33,630 nucleotides of DNA from Niebla homalea (taxonomy: Eukaryota; Ascomycota; Lecanoromycetes; Lecanorales; Ramalinaceae). Where the stretch lies: assembly GCA_019925105.1 (NCBI GenBank), contig JAHGAU010000052.1, positions 1 to 33,630 of the forward strand. The letters run 5' to 3'. The position numbers were made by a program, and so were the translations under genes. Below are positions 12,421-25,260 of this stretch, piece by piece (within the stretch, counting starts at the first letter, position 1; each line of letters starts with the position of its first letter). Under the pieces are notes generated by a model. The model had not been told where the DNA came from and did not search any database. It saw only the letters and a program-made list of their open reading frames with translations.

Positions 12421-13299
12421 AATAATTAGCCGGCATTATTACTTTTTATTAATTATATTAATCCCGGCTTTACCTATTAATATAGGACGGCTAATGAGGG
12501 TTATTATTAATATTATTTATATTATAATTTAAACGTTATTAATAATTAATAATTTTCCCTTTTACGTAATATAATAAAAGGTTAAAAGCGTTGACTTTTT
12601 AATTATATTACTTATACTTATACTTATATTATTATATAATCTTTTACGTATTTATTAATCTTTTCTTATAATTTAAATATAAGAATAATTATTTTATTAT
12701 TAGAATATATTATCTTTAATCTATTTTTAAATTGCGTAGGCCTTATCTTTCTTATATAATTTAAAAATATCTTTTAATTTATATAGAAATTAAGGGATTA
12801 TCTGAACTTTTTTTAAATATATAATTAATTATTAATAATAAACGGTATAAATTTTTTAATAATAATTAAATAAATTTATAATATAATATATGATAAAGAT
12901 TATAATTATGCTTTAATATATTTATCCGTTAACCTTATTTTTATTAACGCGTAAATTAAAATATTAACTTAATATTTTTATCCGTTAATTAATTATTTAT
13001 ATCCGGATAACGATTATTTTAAAAGAAGTTAAATATTTTTATATAATTTATCTTTATTAACTTTTTTACCTTAAGATCCTTTTTTACTTTAATATAGTAA
13101 GATTAAAACGTTTTATAATTTTAAGAGTTATAAACGGAAAAATATACATTTTATATAAACCTTTATCTTTAATAAAGTAAAATATAATAAACTTATAAAA
13201 TTAATTTTCGGGCTATAATTATAATATCTTAAACCTTATTTATTTAAGTAATAATTATTTAAGCTCTTTACGCTTAACCTTTATCCGCGTTTTAAAGGC
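12421..13299. other. RIP-mutated DNA with a possible minus-strand scrap
   Basis: Between 13030 and 13190 the minus strand reads KDKGLYKMYIFPFITLKI and neighbouring protein-like text, probably the 3' continuation of the minus-strand tract to the right after frameshifts. The left half shows no legible frame, repeat or RNA gene. Confidence 0.3.
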
Positions 13300-13565
13300 T
13301 ATATCGGGGAAGTTATAGTCCTTTAATAATTACGTTATTTAATATAATCCAGATTCAAATTATATTTTAATTATACCTTTCTTAAACGTAACCTTTAAGT
13401 AAATCTTTAAATACGGATAAACGTTAATACCTGATTAACGATAACTTAATATTTATATAGTTTACTTTTAAACGTAAATAACCTTCTTAAAAGGTATACG
13501 TTTATTTAATATATTTTAAATATAGATATAAATTTAATTTTTATACCTCCTTTAAACTTATCGTT

Positions 13566-13692
13566 AAAAATAGGAATATTTATTATTATAGAAGATTTTA
13601 TTAAAGTAAGCTTTCTTTTCTATAAAGTTAAAAATAAGAATATCCGTTATTATAGAAGATTTTATTAAAATAGGCTTTATTTCTATAGGGTT
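13566..13692. repeat. Tandem duplication, 64 and 63 bp
   Basis: Two adjacent copies (13566-13629 and 13630-13692) share the core TATTATAGAAGATTTTATTA and aligned flanks, differing mainly at C/T and G/A positions. On the minus strand each copy encodes about 21 codons with a shared I-K-S-S-I-I core; one extra base in the first copy breaks the frame between them. It looks like a duplicated peptide of the minus-strand relic gene, later mutated by RIP. Confidence 0.75.
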
Positions 13693-14370
13693 AAGGATAT
13701 TCTACGTTTAAGGGTATATATACCGTATATTAAGCTTATTTATTTATTTATAAACGTCCGTTAATCGTCCGTATACTTCTATATTAATTAAATCTGTCTT
13801 TAATTTTCTATAATACTATTAAGTATCTTTAAAGTACTTTTAAAAATTATTAATTTAAATAATATAATTAAAAAGGTTTTTCTTTTTATATCCGTCTTTT
13901 ATATTAATAGTTTTAATAACTATATTTAATTTTTTAGCTTTTTTATTATTATTTTATTATTAAGATTATTATAATAAAACGTTTTTAATTATAATAATAT
14001 TTTTTATATATTATTATACGCCTTTCGTCCGGTACTAAAAGGGTCTTTTTATAATTTATATAATCTTTAACCTTACCTTCCTTTCCTTTTAAAGACTCTT
14101 CTTTTTTATTTTTTTTTATCTTGCTTTTTAATTTTATTAACCTTACGCGATATATCTGGTATTTCGCCGGTATTATCGGTAAATTTAGTTATTAAAAATA
14201 AGGGTTCCCTTTAAAATATATTGATAAATCTGGGTAAATAATCTTAAACTAACTCGACGATAAACCGGTTATATTCTCGGCGGTATTAATAACCTTAATA
14301 ATTATATCCTATATTAATATTTTTAGCGATTAAAATCTATAGATTATATTTTTAAGTTATATTTATAAGA

Positions 14371-14485
14371 ACCGGCTCTGGCTCCGGCGTAAATATTAAT
14401 ATTACGGTCGTATTTACGGCTTACGTTTATTAACGTCCTTAATCTGCCTATAAATAAGCCGGATTTAACTCCGGTATAAATATAG
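14371..14485. repeat. Two copies of a proline-rich motif, 87 bp apart
   Basis: Segments 14371-14398 and 14458-14485 both follow CCGG-N5-9-CTCCGG-YRTAAATAT and are exactly 29 codons apart. On the minus strand, in the frame that continues into the relic gene, they read P-E-P-E-P and P-E-L-N-P; on the plus strand P-A-L-A-P-A and P-D-L-T-P-V. Their local GC content stands out from the surroundings. They probably come from a repeated Pro/Glu linker. Confidence 0.5.
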
Positions 14486-14560
14486 GGATATTTAATTATC
14501 GCGGTTCCTACGTTTTCCGTTTCTATGGAACGACTTTTTATAAAATATTTTTCACTTTCG

Positions 14561-17500
14561 CTTTATTTAATTTATTAATAATCTTTATTTAAATTATTAA
14601 GTTAAATGGCTTACTTAATTTATTATAAAAGCGCATTTTATAAAAGTTAAACGTTAACTCTTTTACCCTTAATAGAAAAAGGACGTTTAATACGTTAATA
14701 ATTATATTATATTTAAGAAATTAATAATATTATTAATTCTTATAATAATCGTAAAAAGAAATATATATAAATATTTCCTATAAAATTAATAAAAATAATA
14801 AATAAATATTTATAAATTATAAGATTTTATAAAGTAAAATTAATTAAAATAATAAAGAATAATAATTAATAAAAGGAAAAAAAAAGTATATAATAGAAAA
14901 GCGTATTTAATAGGAATTATTTATTCTTAACGACGTTATAGATAATTGTTTATATTTTTTAAAAACCTTTCTATTATAAAATACTTCTATAGTTTATATA
15001 ACTTATTAAGAGTATAACTTTTATAATTAACTTATTTAAGTAGAACTTAAACCTTAAAGTTCTTAATAATATTATTAATAATAAGGTTATATTTATTATT
15101 TTTAATAAAATAATTAACGTTTATAATAAAGGACCTTTAATAGTTACGCTATATAAAATTAAGTTATAAAAATAAGTAAATATACCCGGTTTTAATTTTA
15201 ATTATGAAGACTTTATCTATAATTCTTTAAGTTATATAAAAAACTACGGATAATTATTATTATATAGTATTTTAAGAATCGTTTTAATTTAATAAATCTT
15301 TTAATACGTAATTAACCGTTAACGGCTTAGCGATCTTAAGAAAATTAACTTAAATATAATTAAACTTAAAGAAATATAATATATAACGTTAACTTAAGCT
15401 TTTTTAAAGAATAATAAGCGTATAATATTTAAGTAACAGAATATATAAACTTATATTAATAAAGTTTTATCCTTAAATCTTTTTTTAGTATTAACTTTTT
15501 ATTTAGGAATATTATAAGGACGTTAAAAAAGGTCTTATCGTACCGCGTAATAAAGTATAAATTTATTATTTATATTAATTAAAAAATTTACGTTATATTT
15601 TAAAAGAAGCTTTATTTTAATTAAAGGTATTTTTTATATATTATTATATTCTTAATAATTTTATATAAAACGTTATAAAAATTATTTCTTAATAATAAAA
15701 TTCTTAAGAATTAATATTTACTTTTTTATTTAAAAATAAATTTAAGAATTATATCCTTTAACTTTAAGAAACGGAAATCATTAAAAACGTATTTTAAATT
15801 ATAGTATATAGGTAATACGTATAATAATAATTAAATATTAAAGTATAGCTTTTTAAGAAGTTAACGTATCGCTTTTATAAAAAAGTTTCCTTTATAATTA
15901 ACGTTTTTTCCAGTAAAAAGAATATAATATCGTTATAATTACTTTAAATAGTATAATATAACGTTTTAACCTTAAAAAAGTAATATTATTAATTATTATT
16001 ACCGTAACTTATTAATTTTATAAGTTAAGAAAGTAACGGAATAGCAGGGGAATTATACGTTAATTAAACGGTTACGAAATCGTTTAACCGAGTTACGTAT
16101 ATAAGTCTTAAGTTAAGCTTATTAAATTCTTAATTAATAATAGCTTTAACTATTTTATTATTAATATAATTACGTTATTTTCCTTAATAAGATTAATATT
16201 TTATAATATCGGTATAATTAAAACTTACGGCAGATTATACGTAATATATTTAAATATAACTATTATATTATAACGACGTACTAATAAAAATAGGCTCTTT
16301 AATATATTAATTATAATTAATCGGTTATAAAGGGTTATAGTATTATCTATTATATTTTATTATATAATCTATTTATAATTAATAATAAAATTAATAAGCA
16401 TTAAGTTAATAGTAATAAGGGTTATTTTAATAACGAAGGCTAAGTTCTTATAAAATAATATTTAAATTTACCTTTTTATATTTTAAAAAATAATAAATTA
16501 AATACTTAAATTATATTAAAATATTTTATACGGGAAACGTAATATTAATTAAAATTATAAGTAATAATATAAAATGTTAATTAATTATTATAATACTTAT
16601 TATATCCGGAATTCTAAATTTAAAATTAATTAAATTTAGTTATTATTATCCAAGATAATATCGTTATTAATTATTAATTTATTAAAAATCCGATTTCCCC
16701 TTATATAGTAAAATAATAAAGACTTAGCATTATTAAATTAAAACCTATATATAACCCTATATTAATCTTATATATAAATTATTTAAGTATTAATATTTTT
16801 ATTTTACTTTAATCTTTAATAATATATATAAATAAACTATTTATTAAATAAGTATTAATATAATAATATAGCTTAATTTAATTTAAACGAAAAACGGAAG
16901 ATTTAATAATATTTTTAAATTATAATAATAAAGTTAAAATTATTTTATATTTATTTTATTTTTAATAACTTTAATTATAAAATATATTAAATAAATTAAG
17001 TTATACGTTTCCTTTTTATAATATATATATTAATTATATAAATTAAGAATATTGGGCCTTAAAGTTTTTAAGGTTATTTTAATATAATATCTTTTAAAAG
17101 CTTAAAGTAATAAAAATAAATATTAAATAAAAAGCTAACGATTAATATACTATTATATATATACTTAATAAAGGCTTAATATATAAAATATAATAATAAT
17201 CCTAAAATCCTTAAATAATAAGTTAAATTATTAATTATATAAGCGGACGTTTATTTTAACGGAATATTAAAAACGTTATCCGTAAAGCGTTACGGAAAAG
17301 ATAAATCCCCGGGAAAATATTATATTAATAATTAAATATTATTTTAACGTTAATAATATAAGGTTAATAACGTTTTATATTAAAAATAAACGTAAATAAT
17401 AAAAAATAATTAATTAAATAATTTATTTATAAGTTTAATTTACCGTTTTAATAAAGTTATTAACGGTTAAATAATATATATATTAATATCCTATAAATTT

Positions 17501-18370
17501 ATTACTTAAATAATATACCGATATATAAAATTATAGATACTTTATATTATTTAATTAATATCGGTTATATCTATTATATTAACGTAAATACTATAAGTAA
17601 ATAATAAAGTTAATAATTGCAGTTAACGGTATAAATATATACATATAAATTCTAAGAGCTTTAATATATTTTTTAAGTAAAGGTATTAAATAAGTTTATT
17701 TTAATATAAGGTTTTTATAATTTATTATATCGCGAAAAGGAATAAGAGATAAAGTTTTATTACGTAAAAGCTAAAATTAACTTTATTAAGGTATATATAT
17801 ATAATATATATATATTAAATATAAACTCTATAAAAGATTAATACTTAAATAATAATCCCCGTTCGCCCGAGGTATATTTACCCGATCCGCTTATAATTTA
17901 TAAGTAATAATCCGATCCGAAAGTAATTATTATCTATTAATATTCATAAATATTAAAAGCGATATTAATAAGTTATTAAAAAACGTTTAAAAATAATAAT
18001 AAGTTTTAAAGGGTTATTAATATTAATTATTATTTTTATTTAATGCTTATATCGAAAGATTATCTTAATAATTAAATATATAAGTAAACGATATTTAAAA
18101 AAAAGCATATTAAACTTTTAGTATTAATTTTAATAAAGTTAATTATATTTATTTAAAAGCTCTTTATAAGCCCTTATTAATAATTAATTTTAAATAAATA
18201 TTTATAACCGTTAAAAAACTAGCTATACTTACGTTTATACGTAAAATAATTATTATATCAGAGTTATACGGTATAATAAACTTGTTTATAGGTTAAGTTT
18301 TATTATAATAAATAAAATTAGCTTCTTTTGGGGATTTTAATAAATATATATAAATATATAAAAAGGTTTA
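14561..18370. other. Long RIP-mutated stretch, no gene resolved
   Basis: Nearly 4 kb without a frame I can follow. Short plus-strand scraps look coding (for example 17240-17330, and 17850-17960 beginning PFARGIFTRSAYN), but none is long enough to call. Bases 17855-17895 form a small GC-richer patch with several CCCG and CCGA motifs; it could be an old coding fragment or an LTR piece. An AT dinucleotide run lies at 17791-17815. No RNA gene is seen. Confidence 0.4.
17791..17815. repeat. TA microsatellite
   Basis: An almost pure alternating TA run interrupted by one AA. It is simple sequence, expected in DNA this rich in TpA. Confidence 0.7.
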
Positions 18371-18400
18371 ATAAGATTTAATAAGATTTAATAAGATTTA
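18371..18400. repeat. 10-bp tandem repeat, three perfect copies
   Basis: ATAAGATTTA occurs three times in a row without a change, flanked by partial copies (GTTTA on the left, ATTTAA on the right). Exact identity in heavily mutated DNA suggests recent slippage, or that the unit has no CpA/TpG site left for RIP. Confidence 0.85.
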
Positions 18401-20669
18401 ATTTAACGTTAAACGAAATAAATATACTTATTATAAATGGTTATCCGTAAATTAAAACCGTTATATAATAAAAGTTTACGTTAAATAATATTTATAAAAA
18501 TATAAATTTTAAGAATTATTTTATCCGTAAATAAATATCGGTTAATCTCGATTATTTATATAATAATAATATCTTTACGACCGCTCTTAATTTATAATTA
18601 ATAAGAAGTCTTTTAATATAATTTATAAAAAAAACTTTTTTATCTCCTATAATAAGTAAAAATTAATTTTTAAATATATTTAATAAAATAGTTTTATTAA
18701 AGCTTCTTACTTATATAAATAATAAAGTTATTTTCTTATTTCTGGACCTTTTAATAAATTACGTAAAAGGATTTATAATTATTAATTTACGCCCTTTTAT
18801 ATTTTATTAATAACGCCGAGGTAATTAAGGTAAAGTTCACCGTTTTATATTTCCGTTTATATTATAGGTAAGTTTATATTAAGATTAATAAAGTTTTCTT
18901 TATTTTAATTATATTTATATATATTATTTACGGCGTTTATTAATTCTTTATTTTATCCGTTTTTACGGTAAATATACGGTATATTAACGGTTTAATATTA
19001 ATCTTAATATTTATAACGACTTTAATCTTAATAAAGTTATTAATAAAACTATTAAAATACTTTTTAATTAATATTTATTATTATTCTTTCTTAAACTATT
19101 TTATAAATATTATTTTTTATTATTTAAATTTTATCCTAAAGATTATTATTTAAATTATTAATAATCTTATAGATTTTTAACTTAAACTTTAATTTAAGTC
19201 CGTTATTATTGGCCGTTATTAATTTTAATACTTTTTAATATTTATAATATGGATACTTTTTAAAATTTAAATTATTATAATTATCCTCGGGCAACTTTTT
19301 ACTTTAAACTATAAAAATACAGAAAAAATAAAGGTTACAGAGGAAAAGCGGTAAAAATAAAAATAAAAATCTTATTATTAATAATAATATACTTATTATT
19401 ATTATTAATATTTTAATTTTAAAAATTTACTTAATTATTATTATATTCCTTAACCGTAATACGTATTTTATCTTATTATTTATTAATAATAAATATTATA
19501 GGTTATTAATTTTTAAATTAATAAATATATCCGTAATATACTTATAATTAATATTTTACGATTTTTACGTTCTTAATTCTATAAATAGGTTAACGTTTAT
19601 TTTAAAGGATATTTATTATTATTAACTATATATTAAGTTAATAATACGCGCATTAAAAAAAATTAAAGTTATTAATAAATAGTTTAATATTAAGTAATTA
19701 ATATAAAATATTTATTCCTTAACGAAATAATATATATTTACCGCTCCCTTTAAATTTAATAAAACGATTATTATTAGATTTATAATTATACTTAAAGTTT
19801 ATAATATATATTCGTAAATAATACGATTTAGAAAATATTAATCTTAATAAGGGCCGTAATAATAAGTACGTACCTTAAAGTAATTGTTATCCGTATAAAT
19901 TTATTAATCTTATTTTTTAAATAATTTATAAAGTTTATAGATTTCAGTTATAAATAATATAATTAATATAATTAATTTACTTCGGTTACTAAATTTATTA
20001 TATAATATATATTTAATTAATAAACGTTTAATAATATTTATATTTATTAAAAACTTATTAAAGGTATAATAAAAATATAATAATTTTAAAATCCGTAATT
20101 ATTATTAATAAATAATTATACATATTAATAATAAGCGGGAATTTTATACGGGCCGTTAAAGATTATTACCGGGGCTTTAATCCAGAAAGTATATAATAAT
20201 TAAAGTTTTTATTAAGCCCTTACGGATATTTATTAATAATAATAATTACGATTATTTCTTAAGAAACTATAATATAATTATAAAAGGATAACTTTAAAGA
20301 ATACCTTAAGAATTATATAAAGGGGAAAATAATATTAATATATTATTTTATTATAATTTTTAACTCGCGGGTAAAGCAATATTAACCCGTATTATTTATT
20401 TTTACCTTTATTTTTTAATTATAGTTTTAAATTATTTATTAATTTAATTAAATAGTTTATTACGTCGGATAATATTTAAAAGTTCGGCTAAAAATATAAA
20501 AAGAATAACGATAAAAATATAAAAATATAAAAATATTAAAGAATTAAAAATATATAACGTTATATTATATAAATAATAATAATCGTTAATTTTTAATATA
20601 TTTATAATTAAATTTTATATGAAAAATACGTATTAAACGGTAAAATAATAGTATTAAGACCCTTAACGT
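18401..20669. other. RIP-mutated stretch with simple repeats
   Basis: No legible gene. A short TAAAAA-type run sits at 19352-19370, followed by TTATTA-rich sequence to about 19420. The rest is AT-rich DNA with the same dinucleotide bias as the rest of the window. Confidence 0.4.
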
Positions 20670-21110
20670 AAAGGTATTTTTTATGTACCGTTAATTACCG
20701 TTACCGGAGGATATAATAATACGTATAATAAATACGTATATAGATATCCTTAATCGCGTAAAGAAAAACGTTCTTTTAATAATTACGTAAAAAACTATAT
20801 ATGTATATATTATAAACCTTACGGCTTTATAAATTTACCGGATATAAAAAATATTTATAAAAAAATATCGGATAAGAAACTTAAATACTTATTTATTAAG
20901 ACCGGGATTAAATTAATAAATAATATATAATTAACGTAAAGACCAGCTTAAAATATAATCTTTTATATAAACGGTAATATAATATACGTTAATTATAATA
21001 TATACTATATAAAGCGTAACGTTATATTAACTTTATAAACCGATAAAATAATAATAAAAATAAAATTTTATAAAAAAATATTTAAGGATCTACGTTAAGG
21101 CTAATGATTT
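20670..21110 (+). pseudogene. RIP-degraded coding tract, unassigned
   Basis: The plus-strand frame with gta ccg at 20685 reads VPLITVTGGYNNTYNKYVYR, one stop, then more than 50 stop-free codons including SRKEKRSFNNYVKNYICIYY and KNIYKKISDKKLKYLFIKTG. It continues with occasional TAA to about 21100. The stop-free part has no ATG. The peptide is basic and polar. No family is recognised. It is one of the clearer tracts by openness. Confidence 0.4.
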
Positions 21111-21179
21111 TAAACGTTAATAAATTCTATTAATTAATAATATTAATAATATACCGCTTAAAATTATAACGTAAATTTA

Positions 21180-21560
21180 AAGGGATATTTATAATATTAA
21201 AGAAAGATTTAAATAAAAAAAAAATTAAGGCTTTTTTTAAGGACTAAGAAACGCTATAAATAAATTCAATATAAATAGAATAAGCTATTTTGGGATATAA
21301 TATTTACTTAATTTTAAATCTATTTATTTAAGGTAAAGGCTATTAAATTAATATAAAATCAATAAAGCCTTAAAATAAAGATACTTACTTAAATTTAAGG
21401 CTTATTAAAATTTAACCGTTAAAATATCCTTAAGAACTTATATTAAATTAATAAACGGTTTTTAAATAAGGTATTAAAGATAAAGTTTACGGTCTTTAGC
21501 TCTTTAAATATTTAAATTTAGTAATTATTATAAAGAAATATATAACGGGCGATATTATTA
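21180..21560 (+). pseudogene. Weak coding-like tract, unassigned
   Basis: A plus-strand frame reads KERYK, stop, IQYK, stop, NKLFWDIIFT and then FKVKAIKLI and NKRFLNKVLKIKFTVFSSLN, with TAA, TAG stops throughout. It may be the continuation of the tract ending near 21110, in another phase. The product is unknown. Confidence 0.25.
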
Positions 21561-23733
21561 ATTAACGTTCTAAATTTACGATTTATAAATATTATTATTA
21601 TTATATTTCTTTATAAATTATATTATAAATTTTATAAGCGTTATAATATTATTATTAAATCCTTAATATATTATATAATATTCTTATTTTATTATTATAA
21701 TAAATAAGTTTTAATTAAAGAAAAAGGCAAAAGGTAATTAATTAATCTTAAATTCCCTTTAAACGTTAAGTAAAATACTTTTATAGCTTAAACCTTTATA
21801 CTTAAATCCTTTAATAATAAAATATATTAATCCGTTAATAACTTACGACTTATTAATACTTAAAAATTACGTAAATTATATTTTATTTATTTAAGGATTA
21901 TAATTAACTTTTACTCTGATAAATACGGTAAAGGCTACTATAATTTAATTAAGGGATATAGTTAAACGGGGGAAAATAACGTAATAAACTCCCCGTTAAA
22001 GAAGGTCTTTAATAAGGTTAATAATTATTTATATCTTTAAGTTTAAAACTTATACGTTTTTATTCTTTTATTATCTTTATTATAACGTATTAACGGGAGT
22101 AATCGCGTTAATATTAACGTATTATTATTATAAATCGATATACTTTATATAGTATATTAACTTATAGTTTTTTATAATAACCTTCTTATAAAGGTAAATA
22201 TCTTTAATTTTTAATTATTTACTTATTTTAAATAAATAATCCTTTTATTAAGGCGGGAATATTTAGTTTTTTAAATATTTATTTATTTCGGATAAATAAT
22301 TACTTATTAATCGTTAATAAAAGTTCCAGCTTTAACTTAATCGCGTTTAATAAATTAATTTATTACTTAAAGTTATAACGGAAAAGACAATAAACCCGTA
22401 AAAGTTTAAATCGCATTAAAGAAATATAATTAAATATATAACGTATATAATAATTTATTCTATAAATCTTTAAAGTAAAATAAAAAAGTTTAACAATTTA
22501 ATACTAAGTTAACTCCGTCTTTAATAAAGCAAAAATATATAAGAATAAATTTATTTTTAAATATAAATTTAAATAAAAAGTAAAACCGTATTAAATATTT
22601 TTAATTATAATATTTTAAATATCTTAACGATTTTTAATAATAAATTATTTTAATATTATAAATTAAAGCTTTTAAGGTAACGGAACTTAAAGTAAATAAA
22701 AGACTATATTATTAAGGGATAGCCTAAATTAGGTTAAAATAACTTTATTTCTTATAAGTTAGCTTTAATAATTTAAATACGGTTAATATAATAAAATTAC
22801 GATTTTATTTACGCCGGGATTATTATTAATTAAATATATATAATTATATTCCCGTAATTATTAAGGAATAATTTTTATACAATATTTTAAAAATATTATA
22901 TTTAAATTATAAGTGCTTTTTATTTTATTTAAATTATAATATATTTAAGTTTATCTTTTTAAGGGCTTTTATTTATAATATTATATAATTAATACCGGAT
23001 TAAAATAATTAAAATATCCTTCTATTTAACGATAAATAATAAATTATAAATTTATATTTATTAAATATAACGTAGGTATTAAATAAAAGTAAAACTAACC
23101 GCCGGACGTAAATATTAATACCCGGGTAAGGACGTACTTAATTAAGGAATATATTAATAAAAAGCCCTTAATAAATAATAAAATTTACCGTAAATTATAT
23201 TTATATTACTTTTAATATAATTAAACGTTTAAAACCGGTAATAAAACCGTTTAACTCTATATAAAAAACGTTATTTATAATAGTTTTTCCGTAAATTTAA
23301 GTTAATAATAACTATTAATACTTTTTAAATATATTTACTTTATTTAATAAATAAAGAAATAACGTATAATATAATATATTAATAATATGCTATAATAATA
23401 TAAATATCCCTTTTTTATTATATAATTCAGTGTATTTTAACGTTTCCGTTAAGAACTTCTTATTTATTTAAAGTATATAAAAAATATATAAAAATATCGT
23501 TTCCGGAGATTATAGTATTATATAATGAATTAATAAGGTTATTATAAACTTTAAAACTCTACGCTTTAAATTTTAATAAAAATATAACCGAGATTTAATA
23601 ATTAATACTTAAGGGTTTAGCTTTTAATTTTATAAATAAAAAGCGCCGTTAAATAATCTTCGGATAAATAAATAATAATCGGTAAACTTATTTTATTATT
23701 ATATACCTTCTTTAAGAATATAAGTTATTTAAG
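21561..23733. other. RIP-mutated DNA, nothing resolved
   Basis: About 2.2 kb in which I could not follow any frame. A few sites keep TpG or CpA (for example cagtgtatt near 23429), but no open stretch results. No tandem repeat or RNA gene is seen. Confidence 0.35.
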
Positions 23734-24247
23734 GATACTTATGGATTATATAATACGGTTAATTAAAGTATATATTAGTGAAATTATTTATTTAATTTTA
23801 AAGAAAATTTTTATATTAAGATTAATAATCTTAATTATCCTTTAAATAACTAAGTTTATCTATCTTAAGAAACGTTTAATTACTACCGTATTAACCGATA
23901 TTATTTATCGGTAATTATAGGCTTTCATTATATATTATTACCTTTAAATGCCTTAAGAATCTTTAAAAAAGGATAACTTAATAAAGTTAATAAAGTTTAT
24001 TAATTAATTTATATTAATGAATTTTAACGTTTTAATTAATTATTTAAACTTTAATACCTTAAAATAATACGATTAAAAAGTGGTATTATATAAGTTAATA
24101 AAAAAGTCGCTTTACGTTCCGTTAAAAAACATTTTATAATTAAGGGTAAAGATATCTTAAGAAAGTATAAATAAGGGTTATTAACGGTTTAAGATTATTA
24201 AATAAATAAATATAATTATTATATCTTAAATTTAAACTATTATAAAG

Positions 24248-24457
24248 ATGATTAAGGTAAAAATATTATATCCTTTTTATATAATAATTAATTATTTAAC
24301 CTTTTTTAGCTTTCCTAATTTAATCTTTAAGGATAAAATATTATCGGTATATAAAAAGGTAACGGGAAACTTATCCGAATCTTTAATAACGTTTAACTTT
24401 AACGTATTAAATTATATAATTACGTATAATTTCTTAAATATAACGTTTAAATATTAA
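24248..24457 (+). CDS. 69-codon open frame, probably a relic fragment
   Basis: The only plus-strand ATG frame of 60 or more codons in the window. It is rich in Ile, Asn, Phe and Tyr, the usual product of AT-rich DNA, and contains DKILSVYKKVTGNLSESLI. It overlaps the degraded tract in the adjacent phase and has no recognisable domain, signal peptide or ribosome context. I judge it a surviving fragment of the dead gene rather than a working small protein; the evidence is composition and context only. Confidence 0.2.
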   Translation: MIKVKILYPFYIIINYLTFFSFPNLIFKDKILSVYKKVTGNLSESLITFNFNVLNYIITYNFLNITFKY

Positions 24458-24748
24458 TAAAATTATAAAAAATTATATATAAAATATAAATATATAAGAT
24501 TAATATAAAATTATAAGTATAAAATTAAGTAAAAATTATAAAATTTAATAATAAAGATAATACGTAATAATTATTAAAAAATTAAAATAGAACGTTTATT
24601 ACGGGGTAATAAAATATTAATTAAAGTATCCTTTATAAATATAAAGTCGGAAGATTTATAAGTAAAACGGGAATAAGCGGCGTAAATAATATAAATAGAT
24701 ATAAAAATTATAAGAAGGATAAAAAACGGATTGAAAAGCTTAAAAAAA

Positions 24749-25260
24749 GCAATATAAGAAGAATTAAAGAGGGCAATTAAAAAAGTATAAGAATTAACTG
24801 ATTAAGAAATATAAGAAAAAGTTAAATAAAAAGCATAAAAAAAAAAGTTAATTAAAAAATATAAAAAAAGCAGTTTAAAAAGTATGAAAAAAGGCCGATT
24901 AAAAATACGAGAAAAGGCCGATTGAAAGGTACGAGAGAAAGCCGATCGAGAAGTATAAGTAAAAGCGATTAAAAGCATAAATAAAAGCAATATTAAAAAG
25001 TATAAGAGAAAGTAATATACGAAAAAGCTTAAAAAATATAAGAGAAAGCAGCTAAATAAGAGAAAAAAATATATAAAAAAAATTAAAAAAAAATAAAAAA
25101 AGGCTGAATAAGAAGTATACGAAAAAGCAGTATAAAAGAAAATAGATTAAAAAATATAAGAAAAGGCCAAATAAGAAGTATAAGAAGAAGCAATATAAAA
25201 GAAAAGCAATATAAAAGAAAATAATATAAAAAATATAAGAAGAATAAAAAAAATAGACTA
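24749..25260 (+). repeat. 24-bp coding minisatellite
   Basis: The G(C/T)N anchor codon recurs at 24749, 24773, 24797 (as ACT), 24821, 24847, 24870, 24894, 24917, 24941, 24965, 24987 and 25012. Most steps are 24 bp, with occasional 22, 23, 25 or 26 bp. The least mutated units (24917-24964) read K-A-D-x-(K/E)-V-R-E in the plus frame shared with the upstream coiled-coil tract; another plus frame gives Y-E-(K/R)-(R/K)-P-I-E-(K/R). From 25012 to 25260 the units are more broken. The differences between units are largely C/T and G/A, as RIP would give. Small indels shift the frame between units. Confidence 0.8.

Larger units (their letters stand above)
13300..14560 (-). pseudogene. Minus-strand coding relic with internal repeats
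   Basis: From about 14559 down to 13300 the minus strand is protein-like in a succession of frames. Bases 14559-14347 are 71 codons without a stop, but a parallel frame carrying the P-E-x-x-P motifs may be the true one. It continues through EYNRFIVELV and KFTDNTGEIPDISRKVNKIK near 14170-14270, a lysine-rich patch, then INIEVYGRLTDVYK near 13750-13800, and a 21-residue peptide duplicated in tandem (see the repeat at 13566-13692). Stops are mostly TAA or TAG. I do not recognise the family. Its orientation is opposite to the plus-strand relics on its left, so this is probably a separate inserted element. Confidence 0.4.
23734..25260 (+). pseudogene. RIP-degraded gene ending in an octapeptide repeat
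   Basis: A plus-strand frame starting at 23734 is legible for about 190 codons (DTYGLYNTVN; FNYYRINRYYLSVIIGFHYI; KVALRSVKKHFIIKGKDILR near 24106-24165). Between about 24250 and 24460 the next frame becomes stop-free, which suggests a frame change. That second frame continues past 24460 with KIKIERLLRGNKILIK and, from 24647, with K/E/R-rich text typical of a coiled coil. It leads directly into the 24-bp repeat. The order would be: unknown N-terminal region, basic linker, charged repetitive coiled coil. No catalytic motif is recognised. Almost all stops are TAA. One gene or two adjacent ones cannot be told apart. Confidence 0.45.

Noticed and set aside
14448..14490. Plus-strand P-I-N-K-P-D-L-T-P, resembling the SPDLNPIE motif of Tc1/mariner transposases
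   Set aside because: The same pattern recurs 87 bp upstream as a repeated proline motif, the substitutions needed are not RIP-type, and no other DDE residues are seen.
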